64,000 nt of DNA from Microvelia longipes (Eukaryota > Arthropoda > Insecta > Hemiptera > Veliidae): contig JACMZG010000008.1 of assembly GCA_018340805.1 (NCBI GenBank), positions 21,623,930 through 21,687,929 of the forward strand, read 5' to 3'. This document shows positions 45,595 through 56,585 of this stretch, one piece after another (the stretch's first letter is position 1; each line of letters opens with the position of its first letter). Both the position numbers and the translations under genes were made by a program. Under the pieces are notes generated by a model, which saw only the letters and a list, made by a program, of their open reading frames with translations, did no database searches and was not told the origin of the DNA.

Positions 45595-45640
45595 TTTATC
45601 CCTGATGGGCCGAAAGGCTCAAAACGGGGGTATTATTATT
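45595..45640 (+). repeat. SINE 3'-tail fragment
   Basis: CCCTGATGGGCCGAAAGGCT, followed by CAAAACGGGGGTATTATT, parallels the 3' end of the SINE at 36575-36798 (CCCTGATAGGCCGAAAGGCC). No tRNA-like head precedes it, so this is a 5'-truncated copy ending in (ATT)n. Confidence 0.6.
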
Positions 45641-45712
45641 ATTGGCACCATCATTTAAATGATCGTGACCAATAATAATAATGGTGACCAAAGACAGTTA
45701 AAAACTGTCTTT
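45631..45712. repeat. Two adjacent hairpins at a SINE tail
   Basis: 45631-45682 is a near-perfect palindrome centred on ATCATTTAAATGAT, with outer arms ATTATTATTATTGG / CCAATAATAATAAT. It is followed by AAAGACAGTT/AACTGTCTTT at 45690-45712 (perfect 10-bp stem, 3-nt loop). Confidence 0.8.
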
Positions 45713-46015
45713 TTAACTGTCTTATTTGACTTATCCTTAGAACGCGTATAACATAAACTGATTAAACTGATTTTATTTATGATAAATATCATTTGTATAA
45801 CATCAGATCACACGTCACAAAAACTATATAGAACTTAATTAGAACAATAAACATTTCAAATAAAAACTAATCATGCGAATTTCATGCTATAAAAGCTCTA
45901 GAATTGCATATAAAGGATTTAATACTAAGTCTTTCTTTACCAAAGTATTGAATGCTTTTTGCATTAAAAGACTTTATTTGCTAAGGTAAGTGAGAAAGGA
46001 TAAAAGATAAGTATA

Positions 46016-46430
46016 AATAATTCTGGCGCAAAGGTCTGCAAGTTGGAATTTCCTTTGGATTGATTGCTTTCTTGCTCAACAATACAGGTATTGCTCAGAC
46101 TTTCAGGTTATGCTTCGTAGTCAGTTACACGTTTATTTGTTTGTAAATTTATCTGGACTTTTTCAAAGGAAATTCAAATTTTTATTCGATAGGTTGTTCA
46201 AAGCTATGCTCGCCCTTGCCCAATCAATGCCGCACAAGAGGCTTGTATCAGTCACACAAAGCTTAGTTTAATCTTAAACTAAAGTAAAAGTGTTACTGTT
46301 TCGACTATTAAGCATACGTATTACATACATCCAAAAGCATAGAACTGAATTAAACAGCAGAACTTAATTGGAAAGCAATCATTACCAAAGGAAATTCGCC
46401 CAGCATGCGGACCTCTGCGACAGAATTATT
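46016..46430. mobile_element. Family D MITE, complete copy with TA target duplication
   Basis: Ends AATAATTCTG and CAGAATTATT are perfect inverses, each flanked by TA. The inverted match continues inward through GGAATTTCCTTTGG / CCAAAGGAAATTC and GATTGCTTT / AAAGCAATC, about 55 bp with some mismatches. 415 bp, non-coding. Together with 3369 and 32953 this defines the family and suggests a TA-targeting (Tc1/mariner-type) source. Confidence 0.8.
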
Positions 46431-46451
46431 TAGTAGTAAACAATATAAAGT

Positions 46452-46739
46452 ATGAATATAAGGATGCAATCCGAGCCCTCGGTTAGAATTCTTTTAGTAC
46501 TTGGGTTAACTTTTATAACTAGTTTTATTTTATTTAGAACCTTGAGGATCATTGAAAACGACCCACAATCGACATGTGTTGTCAAGCTACTATACTTCAC
46601 ATTTTCCGGTTATTCACTGCTGTTTTTCGTTCTCTTAGTATCGGCTCCGGACCAGAATTACGCAAAGCCAGTTTTTTTGCAGTTTAGCGCCTCAAAAAAT
46701 ATTGAAAATGACACTTTAATCAAATTTTTTTTACCGTAA
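46452..46739 (+). CDS. Unrecognised 95-codon ORF (low confidence)
   Basis: Opens 22 bp after the family D element. The product has one or two hydrophobic segments (about residues 11-30 and 44-64) and no recognised domain. It is flanked on both sides by repeats and has no splice or promoter evidence, so it is probably a chance ORF or part of an unclassified element. Listed because it is among the longer frames outside known repeats. Confidence 0.12.
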   Translation: MNIRMQSEPSVRILLVLGLTFITSFILFRTLRIIENDPQSTCVVKLLYFTFSGYSLLFFVLLVSAPDQNYAKPVFLQFSASKNIENDTLIKFFLP

Positions 46740-46792
46740 TTTAGGTTTCTGGTTTCTTGCACAAGCCCCACTCAATAGTGGTCGTGTTCATT

Positions 46793-46852
46793 GAGTGTTC
46801 AGACCTTGTGCTGAAATCGAGTACTTCCCACGGCAGCAAAGTCTATGCTTTA
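46793..46852 (-). repeat. tRNA-like SINE head fragment
   Basis: On the minus strand TTTGCTGCCGTGGGAAGTAC followed by TCGATTTCAGCACAAGGTCT parallels the head of the SINE at 36575-36798 (CACTCGATTTCGGCACAGGA). The B box is degraded and the body is not recognisable. Confidence 0.55.
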
Positions 46853-46859
46853 ATAAACC

Positions 46860-49800
46860 TCAATCACTTGATTAAGGGTAGCAAGTTGTAACTCAAACAA
46901 AACTTTTAAGTTTTAACACGCTGGCTAAAGACATTTGACTAACCAATCAGAATTTCGTGGAATAGCACCCCATATCTTTTATTATGAATGTCTTAAATAG
47001 ATTACTGTTATTATGTGGATATTATAGCAATTAATAATTTTACTCGTGTATAAATATTGTATGTCTATGACAGAAGATTATACAATTTTAATTGTTAAAA
47101 TTTTATGTGATTCTATGCAATTAACATTTTATGTTCAATTCAGACAAAATACCTCATAAGTTTGTCAAACATCAAAGTCATTCTGTGTCGCTTTTAAGAA
47201 TATAAATTTGGTTGTATTCCTTGTAACTGTTCCCTAGAATGTATAGCATGGGTTCCACCTTATAACTTGAAATTAGTCAATTTATCGTGTATTCAGGAAG
47301 TCGGTATATACAGCAGCTTAACTACCCACTCGGCAAACATTGCCAAATACAACATAGTTCCCCTGCCAAATAATGCTGAAACCTAAATAAATACGTCTGT
47401 AAATCACAGTGCCTATCACACTAAATCTTGTCTTGTCTGTTCTTCAAAGAATAGTTAAATTTACATATTATGGTGATTTTATTAAAAATCGCGTAAACAG
47501 AGTTGACTGTAAAATTTGTTTGGATTGTTTGCTTGAATAATGGGTCCATTTTCCTTTGAAATTTAATGAATTATTCAGTGTTTAATTGCGCCGTTATTTT
47601 TAAATGCTGAGTTCATTTCACGACTGTAGAATTAAAAATTATAATTCGAGGCTTTATTTTTTAAATTGAGCTGTTACTCGTATACTAAAAGTATTCTATC
47701 TTATTTTCTTAAAACTAGCTAATAAAGATTAAAAAAATTCTAGCGATGAGTGATTTTAAAAAAAAGTTTATGTTAAATGTTAATAATTTGTGTAAGAAAT
47801 ACATTTTGCCACATCCAATCGTGGTTTAAGTCCGAATCTTTAAATACTTGGTTTGTTTAAATTACTTAAAACGAGCGGATAAGTAAATGTTTTTTTTCGT
47901 GTGCACTACTTAACTAAGTACATTTTTGCAAATGATATTTGTTTTTTCCCCTTCAAATATTATTTTTATTAATAACTTAATAAATTTAACCAATTTTTTT
48001 AATAAAAGCAATTGTACCTTTATTATAGTTTCTCTTTTTCTTTAACAAATTTATTACAACAGTTATTGAACAGAATTTAATACAAAATCATTAAATTATC
48101 ACGTACATATTAAAGTGCGAAAACACGATAAAAAGTAAAACTCTCCTAATGTTATCAGGGTTGCCAATAAAATTAAATACAAATCCAAAAAGGCGCATGC
48201 GCAGTTTGCTCATCAGGCAGGTCTGAATTTTTTTACATGTGTCAGTAAAGGAGTTTCCCTACTTGGTTTATATATTCCATTAGTGAAAACATAGTAGGTT
48301 TCCGCGGACACTACCTTCGTGGTGTCTTAAAATGAGGCGACTCATTTTGTAAAACGTTAATATTTTCCAATGTTAAATATGCCGGATTTATATTGAGCGT
48401 CAGCAGTTCCTAAACATGAGTTATTATTATCATGAGACTGTCCAAAATACCAATGAACCTTCAATCCATAAAAAAACATTTTCTCTGTCATTTTAACGTA
48501 CAATAAGCAAGTATATAAAAACAATTATAATTTGTAATGGCTATACTATTGAGTCGTTAAAAGTAAAGAGAACCACTGGAACTCTCGTCAGTCAGTTAGA
48601 TTTATTTTTATTTGTTAAGTATAATAAAATAAATTTAATCATTTTAAGTTTAATTAATTTAATTTGTTTAATTACTTTACGAAGAAATATATTACAAACC
48701 GATAAATATTTAGAGTAAGTACACTGTATTCAAAAAAATACTATTATTAGTTCTACCCCCTCCACATAAGGAGAAAAAATTAGGTTTACCGTGTGATTTT
48801 TTTAAAATTTGAAGTCTTATTAAACACCCCTACCAGGCCACAGGGAGCTCTGGCTAACTTAATTGAAATAGAAAATCTTCATTATGTCAGATTTTCTTGA
48901 GGTTTAAGTTGGCAGCACTGCACAGGTATTTTCTAAAATTACTCTGCAATAAGCTGTTGCATATAATGCTGATTTATTGTAGATTTTTGTTCCTATATTG
49001 TGTGTTAATTAGTTTTTATTTCAATGTCAATTTTTTCAAATTAAAAAAAAAAGAGATATTGTCGATTTTGATTAAAATCTTCAAAAAATGAAGCCGTCTA
49101 AAACTATTATGCATTATATTTCATCCAAGTTTAGTAAAATTATTCTCTTGCAAGGTTCTCTTTCTCCATTAAAGTTAGTTGCATTTATTAATACTAAACA
49201 ATATACCTTGTTCTTTTATCAAACACCTACATTCCTTTATTTGTTTAAAATGTCAGCTTATAAGAAGCGTAGAATTGTAATAATGAAAGCTTCAAAGTTT
49301 TTTAATATCATTTTCAACTTGATTTATTTGAGTTTTTTATTTTATTGTTATTCATGTTTTTTATTTTTCCTTTCTTATATTTTGATACAAATTAAAAATG
49401 AATAAATACTAATTCTTTTATTTAATTTTTAAATTTAATTACTTTCCGAGTAATAATTTATTAAAATTTTTGTGATATTATATGAAAAAGTAAAGTTAAT
49501 AAGAAAATAAAACTGTTTAAATGGTTTTTATTATGCAGAAATGATTTTTGTATAATTAAAATATGATCTCACAACGAAACAATGATCTGTTTACTCAAAT
49601 TCAAAGATTTTCTATTATCAATAGTTTTCCTTTGTAATTTTCAAATTAATGTCAAGGTTGAATGCATAGCAATTAGTAATTTCAATTATAATGCTTTGTT
49701 AAAATATTTTAATTTTATATTTTAATTATTCTATTTTTAAAAAAAAACAAAAATAAAATATGTGCAGTTTGAGTGATACTAAATCTAAAGAGAAATATAA

Positions 49801-51028
49801 AATATCATTATATTTCTTATTATAATTAAAAATAATTATTTTTATTGTTCTTTTAACGTCTAAACTTTTGTTTATTGTTCTTTTAAACAGACTAAAAATC
49901 ATTTTGAAATTGAAAAAGTGATTAATGAGCTTGTTAGGTAACACCTATGTATCAATGAGGAAAGAATCGTGAAATAAAGTGCCTCTAACAATGTTTCTTT
50001 AAAATTAGGTATTGTATGAAATATGTGTTGTTAAAATTTCTTTTAACATTCTCTGTTAAAAGAGGAATAGAAAATTGCTCTTTCCATAAAAGAATATGGT
50101 GGATAGGAGATAATTTCATAGCAAATAGATGTTATTTAAAAATTGATAGGTCACTTTTTTATTTTGATGTTTTTTCTTTTATTGGTTCTAGAGGAAAAAT
50201 TAGATATTTTAATTATTTTATCATGCATTTTTTTCATCCTGAATCACTATCTATAATAATTAAAAACACTTGATAATAAATAATTAACGACTCACTTTCC
50301 GAAAGTAAAAGAACGTCGTTAACAAAAAAAACGTTCAAATTTTTATTAAATAAACAAAAGAAGAACATGAAAGGTAATATTTTAACCTTTTATTAAACTA
50401 CTAGTGCCCACCTAGTAGTTTACCTATTTGTTCTTTATTAAACAGAAAGAATTATTCAGGTATTTTTGTTGAACAAAAATCTTCTACTAGAAGTAAAAAA
50501 TGTTTGGTTTGAAGGTGTGGAGTACTAGGAAAAAGGTTAACCACGAGATAAATTAAATTGAGATACAACAGTATTGTACTTAGAGCAAATAAAGGGAATA
50601 CTGGAACAGAGTCATAAATTTATGATAAAAATCAGTCCACTAAAGAAATATTAAGGTTTTGCAACAGTATTTTATTCTTCTGTTCTAAATAAATATTACT
50701 CGATTTCACTTTTTCTAAAAATAGTGTTGTTCTAATTTTATTCATCGATTATACCTCAAAATCTCTGTCAACACTGTAATAACTAAGTTTAAACGTTTTT
50801 AAAACCTTGAGACATACCTATTAATTGCATTTATTAGAAACATAAAATAAAACGTTAAATGTTCAGACTACCTCTGTTAAAAACAACGAATATAATTTTA
50901 TCAATTTAATTTTTCCTCTCTTGCCATCATCTTAAAAATATTTAAGATAATATACAAGAAAGGCATATAAGAAAACTATTTCTGTTCACTGTTCACCCAA
51001 ACCCACATTACATTGTTAAGTAAAAACA
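46860..51028. other. Long AT-rich non-coding stretch
   Basis: No transposon or exon recognised in about 4.2 kb. Small ORFs at 48897, 49088, 49726 and 50016 are rich in Phe/Lys/Ile/Leu/Asn as expected by chance at this base composition. A perfect hairpin (AAACTACTAG/CTAGTAGTTT, 7-nt loop) lies at 50395-50421, and GGCGCATGCGCAG, an NRF1-type palindromic word, at about 48191. Confidence 0.5.
50395..50421. repeat. Perfect 10-bp-stem hairpin
   Basis: AAACTACTAG and CTAGTAGTTT around the loop TGCCCAC. Confidence 0.85.
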
Positions 51029-51502
51029 ATCGGGGTACTGGGTCCTCGGTATTTTTCCTCACAACATCGGGCCCGCTTAGCTTGTCCTTAAATTGTAATG
51101 AGCATCCAAAGTTCTAAGATGAAATTAGGGCCTTATATTATGCGCTCGACCTCAGAATAGAGTGGTTTTCCGATGTCTAGGGAGTTACGACTTCAGACTC
51201 GCTTTGCTCCTCCTTAGATTTTCATAATTATTTAAGCTTTTTATAATTATTACTTCGGTCTCGCTACCTTTGATCTTACAATTAATAGGTAACCAAATTC
51301 CTAGGGTGTTATATGTTAATTAAAGCTGAGAACAACAATTCAGTAATAGGCATTCAATCAAATAAACGGGTAATACTTTACATTATGTTCACAAATACAT
51401 TAAAGACGTGTGATTATTCTTATGACGCGTGATTCTTTGCTGTATATATATCAAATATGCGTTAAAATGTCCCGGTTTTGAAACAAGCAAACAAACTTTT
51501 TC

Positions 51503-51570
<68 letters not shown>

Positions 51571-52108
51571 ATGTATGCAATGACGTAAACACTAAAAGTG
51601 TTTAGTTCCAATTTATTGTAATATGTCGAACGACGCATAACATTAATAAAATGTTAAGTTTAGGCCGTAAAAGTTTACAAATTCAATAGTAAATATTATT
51701 ATAAAAAGGTAACCAATATCAAACCGAAATGTACTTTGGTGTTCCATTTCAATTCGTTCAGTTAAAATTTTCGAATATTGGAGGAAAAAAGGAGCTTATG
51801 TTTTGAAGGCTTAGCAAATTTATTTATCGTCTGAAAAATTGTATCTTTTCTATTTTATACCTGAAGTATAATTTTTGTGACATGTTTCCACTTCCTAGCA
51901 TAAACACAGCAGGAGTTTGCTTGACACGGACACTCACTCAGACACTCACACACACACACCCTTCACGATAACTAAAAGAATGATAGAAACCTCTAAGGAA
52001 GTCATGCAAATTCCTGAATCGGATAACTTTGGTAAAACCTTGGTTTTGCATTTTTAGGGTAAACACAAATACTTTTCCTTATACCTAAGGTTTTAGGTGA
52101 GCAAATGT
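51029..52108 (-). repeat. Dispersed repeat family A, long diverged copy with internal TA array
   Basis: Left: the end module on the minus strand (GAGGACCCAGTACCCC, GAGGAAAAATACCGAGG, AGCAAAGCGAGTCTGAAGTC at 51190-51215). Right: the start (AAAACCTTAGGTATAAGGAA, ACACAAATACTT inverse, CCGATTCAGGAATTTGC at about 52000-52108). The interior holds the TA array at 51505-51568 and much diverged sequence, so it may be two fragments rather than one copy. Confidence 0.6.
51505..51568. repeat. (TA)n microsatellite
   Basis: Pure TA for about 60 bp. Confidence 0.97.
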
Positions 52109-53001
52109 AAAAATAATATTTGAAATGTTATTTAGTAAAAAATGGTGTTATGTAAATGAAATATTAAATCTGGATGTATGTTCAATTCCATACATACATA
52201 CAGCGTATCGGGGGAGAGGACAACATTCCATCTCTCTTGATCCAGCACATCCGACTAGCTTTCTTCCGCTTGGTTCAATCTGCGTATAGAACCGTATTTA
52301 ACTAGTATATTATATATGACTATTTAGTATGTATTATATTTTATTTTAATTTATATTTGATTGTATATTATTTATTTATTATATTTTAGTAAAAAATTTA
52401 ATAATTCAATATATATTATTTCGTAACACATTTTCATTTAATTTGTGTAAGAAAACATAAATTAAGTATCTTGATAATACCGGCGTACAGAACAACATTA
52501 TTTAAGTAGAGCATGAAGCAGTGTGCAATAGTTAAATAAATTAATATAAATAAAAAAATATAAGTATAAATTTTATTGAAGTTATTTTTTTTAATCCATG
52601 CAGAAACCTGTAAAACATTTCTAATAATTATTATTTAAAATAGATTTGTACAATTGAATAATATTTCAATTTATAAAATATAAATAAAATTTTAATTAAA
52701 ATAAATAAATTATTCATAATTTTAATTATTGTTTTTGAAAAACTTGTGGTGAAATGGAAAATCTGCGATAAAATAACTAAAAAACAATATCTTATTACTA
52801 GAGTAAATAATATATTTAATTAAATTTATATGTATGTCATAAATATTAATTTTATTTCTTAATAATATAAAATAAATCTTTCTTGTTTAATTGAATAACG
52901 TGTTAACTTGATTGGATGAAATTAGACACCTTTGATAGGGTAGTTGGTGTTTAACTGTTTAGTGTTCCTGTGAAAATTATTTAATACTTTAGGATAATAT
53001 T
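52109..53001. other. AT-rich non-coding stretch
   Basis: Nothing recognised. Extremely AT-rich between about 52310 and 52890. Confidence 0.5.
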
Positions 53002-53155
53002 ATCTGAAAAGAAAAGACAATAATAATTGTAAAGTCTGATTCTTAAAGTATGGCAAATATTGCTAGGAAGATTCTGAAAAGAAAAAACATAATAATAATT
53101 ATGAAGTCTCATACTTAAAGTATGGCAAATATATAAACGAGATGCTGAAAAGAAA
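53002..53155 (+). repeat. 71-bp tandem duplication
   Basis: TCTGAAAAGAAAAGACAATA to TTCTTAAAGTATGGCAAATA occurs at 53002 and 53073, with a partial third start near 53144 (GCTGAAAAGAAAAGG). Differences are few. Confidence 0.85.
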
Positions 53156-53275
53156 AGGTGTTCTTAAAGACGTTCTTTAATTAATAAAGATTTAGGTGTT
53201 CCGGAGGTGACCGCCTCATATAGCTTGTAAATTTGATATCCATATTGACGTGGTCACAATCGAGAGATAATAAGT

Positions 53276-53394
53276 TAGGAGATAATATTTTAGTGTAAAG
53301 GGAGATTCCCTGTTTTAACAAGGAAATCATTTATAGTTATAGCATTGATAAAATGTCTCATAAATCTCTCGTTTACACTAAATTATTCTCTCCT
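53276..53394. repeat. Imperfect inverted repeat, ~31-bp arms
   Basis: TAGGAGATAATATTTTAGTG ... AAGGGAGAT at 53276 is the diverged inverse of ATCTCTCGTTTACACTAAAT ... CTCTCCTA at 53363-53394, with a ~56-bp loop. It could be the core of a small MITE. Confidence 0.65.
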
Positions 53395-53976
53395 ATCTAC
53401 ATAAACTTTTACTTTTTACTATTACATAAACAACTATTATTATTAAACTTTTTTTTGAAATTATTGGCGTTAAAAGAGAACTGGCAGTATTGGCGAACTG
53501 GCATGGGTCATGAAAACTTGGCAGCCTTCTCTTCTTCTCTTATGTTATTCAAATATGTAACATTTATGTAAATAGATATCTAATACTTTTATGCTCGTTT
53601 GACTTTAAACGAGTTTCAGCGTCGTGTTAATTTAAAGAATCAACAATAGAGACTATGGATATGAGTTTAAAATATTGAAAAAAAAGCTCCTAAATGTATC
53701 TAATTTATATAAAGTCTAAAAAACAGTCTGCTGGACTGACAGTTTTTTTTAAATTTCTCTTTATTCCATGAAAATTACAAATTACAATTTTTATATCTAA
53801 ATCAATTAATCTAAAGAATATCCCTCACTAGAGGCATGACCTATACTGTGAGGGAGGCCACAGCACAGTCCTGTTTTAGCCGCAGATTTGGCTGAAGTAA
53901 TTAGACTCAGAACACTTCAAACTAGTATTACAGAATAATTTTTGCAAAAAATGCTTTTTAAAAAAGTTTTGGATAT
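53395..53976. other. Non-coding stretch
   Basis: The ORF at 53353-53571 starts in the inverted repeat and is unsupported. CCTCACTAGAGGCATGACC ... GTGAGGGAGGCCACAGC near 53824-53870 is a slightly GC-rich patch of unknown origin. Confidence 0.4.
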
Positions 53977-54360
53977 CTTTTTCTTTTCCTCATTTATATG
54001 GTAGTTATATAAGAGAAGTATTGTGTTTGCGAAATATCAAAAACCGGGATGTGACAGGAACTATCTGTTTTAGGTGTTTTTAAGACATCCTAAGTGGTTT
54101 TCACAAAGTTGTCTGTCTGTATGTGTGTCTGTTATCATCGTAGCTCCTAGTGTATTTATGCTAGAGAGTTGAAGCTTTGTACAAAAATCAATCTTTAGGT
54201 CTGGTTGTGATGTACGGTAAATAACCTTTTATGGCGTCATTAACACGAATTAATGACTCAAGGACAAATACATTTACTTAGTATCATCTCATTATCATCA
54301 TTAGTTCAATTTTTATCGAATGACTTGTGTTTTTAAAACAAATTGTATAATAATACGATT
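53977..54360 (+). repeat. Dispersed repeat family A, 5' half
   Basis: TTTCTTTTCCTCATTTATAT, AGTATTGTGTTTGCGAAATA, TTTTAGGTGTTTTTAAGACA, TGTCTGTCTGTATGTGTGTC and TTTATGCTAGAGAGTTGAAG in the expected order. The 3' module is absent. Confidence 0.85.
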
Positions 54361-54420
54361 AAATCGAACTTCTGTAGGAAGTGTATTAATTCCTTTACTT
54401 TTTAAAAAAGTAAAGGAATA

Positions 54421-54472
54421 CTATATTATGTCAACTATTCATGTTTGCAAAACTTAGTAGTATCAAATGATA
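54421..54472 (+). repeat. Repeat family F, third copy
   Basis: ATGTCAACTATTCATGTTTG ... AGTAGTATCAAATGATA matches the words at 31196 and 31505. It lies just right of a family A fragment. Confidence 0.7.
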
Positions 54473-54789
54473 TTGAAAATTCGCTTACATCGTTGCAGTA
54501 TGCCTCTTATATAAACTAGTAATTTAACAAACTGATAAAGAACAACAACCATGCGGCTGCTTAGCTGCCATATGAGCGCCGGCGCTGCGAAGCGGCCAAA
54601 AGGTCAAAGGCCTCTTATTTCATGTTTATTCTTTTACTTAGTACCCATTTGTATTAAAGTTTTATTATATTCTTATTTTCCTTTCTTATCTTAAGATTAA
54701 ATCTAAAATATCTTAGGTATAGAAACCTCAGGTCAAATAGGATGCAATTAAATGCACTTAATAATATTTACAATATGCAATTTATTATA

Positions 54790-55190
54790 CTCTAAAGTAT
54801 TTACAAGATACAATTCAATGATCCATATAAAAGGTTTACAAGAAATGCAATTCAATGATCCCTAAAAGATTTACAAGAAATGCAATTCAATGATCCCTAA
54901 AAGATTTACAAGAAATTCAATTTAATGATCCCTAAAAGATTTACTAGAAATGCAATTTAATGATCCCTAAAAGATTTACAGAAATGCAATTTAATGTCCA
55001 AAGATTTACAGAAATTCAATTTAATGATCCCTAAAAATTACAAATGCAATTTAATGACCTAAAAGATTTACAAGAAATGCATTTTAATGGTCCCTAAAAT
55101 ATTTACAAGAAATTCAATTTAATGATCCCTAAAAGATTTACCAGAAATGCAATTTAATGATCCCAAAAATATTTACAAGAAATTTAATAG
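54790..55190 (+). repeat. Tandem array, 35-bp unit, ~12 copies with three-unit pattern
   Basis: The basic unit reads ATTTACAAGAAATGCAATTC then AATGATCCCTAAAAG. About 12 copies run from 54790, with a degenerate lead near 54765. Units 4, 7 and 10 carry GAAATTCAATTT where the others have AAATGCAAT, so variants repeat every third unit (~105 bp). Units 6-8 have small deletions. No coding frame persists. Confidence 0.93.
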
Positions 55191-55899
55191 AAAGTAGCTG
55201 TTTAAGACGCAATCAAACTATCTCCATAAAAAATGCAACAAGGTAAGATAACGAACTTAATGATGCAAGGACAATTTAAAAAATTGAATTCCACATTCAA
55301 TGTTAATTAAAATTGAAAATTAAAATTTTCATTTTTTCAAATTTTTGTTTATTACAAAATGACAATCTGGGAGCGAAGCCTTGAGAAACATTTTCAGTAT
55401 CCTACACCAGATTTTTATTTTAAAAAATTGAAATACTCATTGTATCGTTTGAATCTGTAAATGAATATAAAATATTAACATTTTTTTTGCTTTGCCCGTT
55501 TTGGCATTACAAGGCCTAAGTGAGATGTTATGTTCACAAATATGTGTGTTTAAAAGCTCGAGTAACGTGTATAAGGGGAGATGAAAACACTTCCCACCTG
55601 TTTTCATGTTAAATTTATGTCTCCCTCTGTTGAAAAGAATGCCTTTGGTTAAAATTGTGTTTAAATCCCCTACTCGATAGTTAAACTACTTTATATTTTA
55701 CTCCACAGCACCGTAGAAATAAATTATAAATTTAATTTATTTTTTGTGGAGAGAAGGTGCATTTTTTTATTTATATATCAAAAATAAATTGTTATAGTTA
55801 TACCTTACCTTAATAAAAAATATCTTTGTACTCTAAAGTTGGCACCTCTATTTATTTTTCAAGAACGTTTTAACTTATTAGAAAATAGTTATTTACGTA
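55191..55899. other. AT-rich non-coding stretch
   Basis: No gene seen. AATGACAATCTGGGAGCGAA near 55358 stands out slightly in composition but matches nothing else here. Confidence 0.45.
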
Positions 55900-56585
55900 C
55901 CAAGGGAGGAAACAGATTCATTACACCCCGATTTATTTGGTCTCTGAGGCCTAAGCCGATGGAACCATTGTGCCTAAACACAGAGGCTTATCCGAGGAGT
56001 TTTTAGGTTTAATACTGAGGAGCAGCCGAGGAAACCATGAAATTTACTCCCCTGGCGTAACCGATAAAGAAAATGACAGAGAGGTGTAATAACTATTTCC
56101 TCTCGTGGTACATACATGATTTATCCTATTGATAAAAAAAATTAAACTTAAATTTATATACAATTTTTTTATATGTCCCAAGTTTTGCCTAATTTAAATT
56201 CTTGGAATAGTTGCCCAAGAATTTGGCAACTGGGTTGAACCCCCTGACAAATCCCGCGTGTGAACGAAGTATGCAATTAAGTCAAAATGGTATGTTTTTA
56301 TCGAGATTAGACGTTTATAATTCTATTAAAATACAAGAAAATAGTAGCAAAGAACATCTCAATTCATTTCTGTATTCTTAAACTTATAAATAAATGTCCC
56401 GATGATTAATAAAAACGAAGGTTCCCATAAGCTAGCTCTTGATTTCTAGGCAACCGTGCATTGTTCCATCTCTTATTTTCTCAAATAGGCCGCAAAAGTG
56501 TTCTTTGCTCTCTAAAAACGAGGACGGAAAGTTAATTTTTTCTTCCTTCTAGAGAAATACAGTTTTATATATGGTTATATTTGGT
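55900..56585 (+). repeat. Dispersed repeat family B, copy 2
   Basis: TCTGAGGCCTAAGCCGATGG near 55940, then AAAACGAGGACGGAAAGTTA and TTCCTTCTAGAGAAATACAG near 56515-56565, parallel 5043 and 5390-5435. The distance between the landmarks is longer here (about 570 bp versus 340 bp), so one copy has an insertion or the other a deletion. Confidence 0.5.

Noticed and set aside
48897..50273. Cluster of small ORFs (64-105 codons) that might look like a gene cluster
   Set aside because: Amino acid use is what AT-rich random DNA gives (Phe, Lys, Ile, Leu, Asn), with mixed strands and no domain or splice support.
54540..54620. GC-rich patch (GAGCGCCGGCGCTGCGAAGC) as a gene fragment
   Set aside because: Too short, no open frame, no match to any recognised sequence in the window.
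54790..55190. CRISPR-like array of 35-bp repeats
   Set aside because: No spacers; the repeats abut one another.
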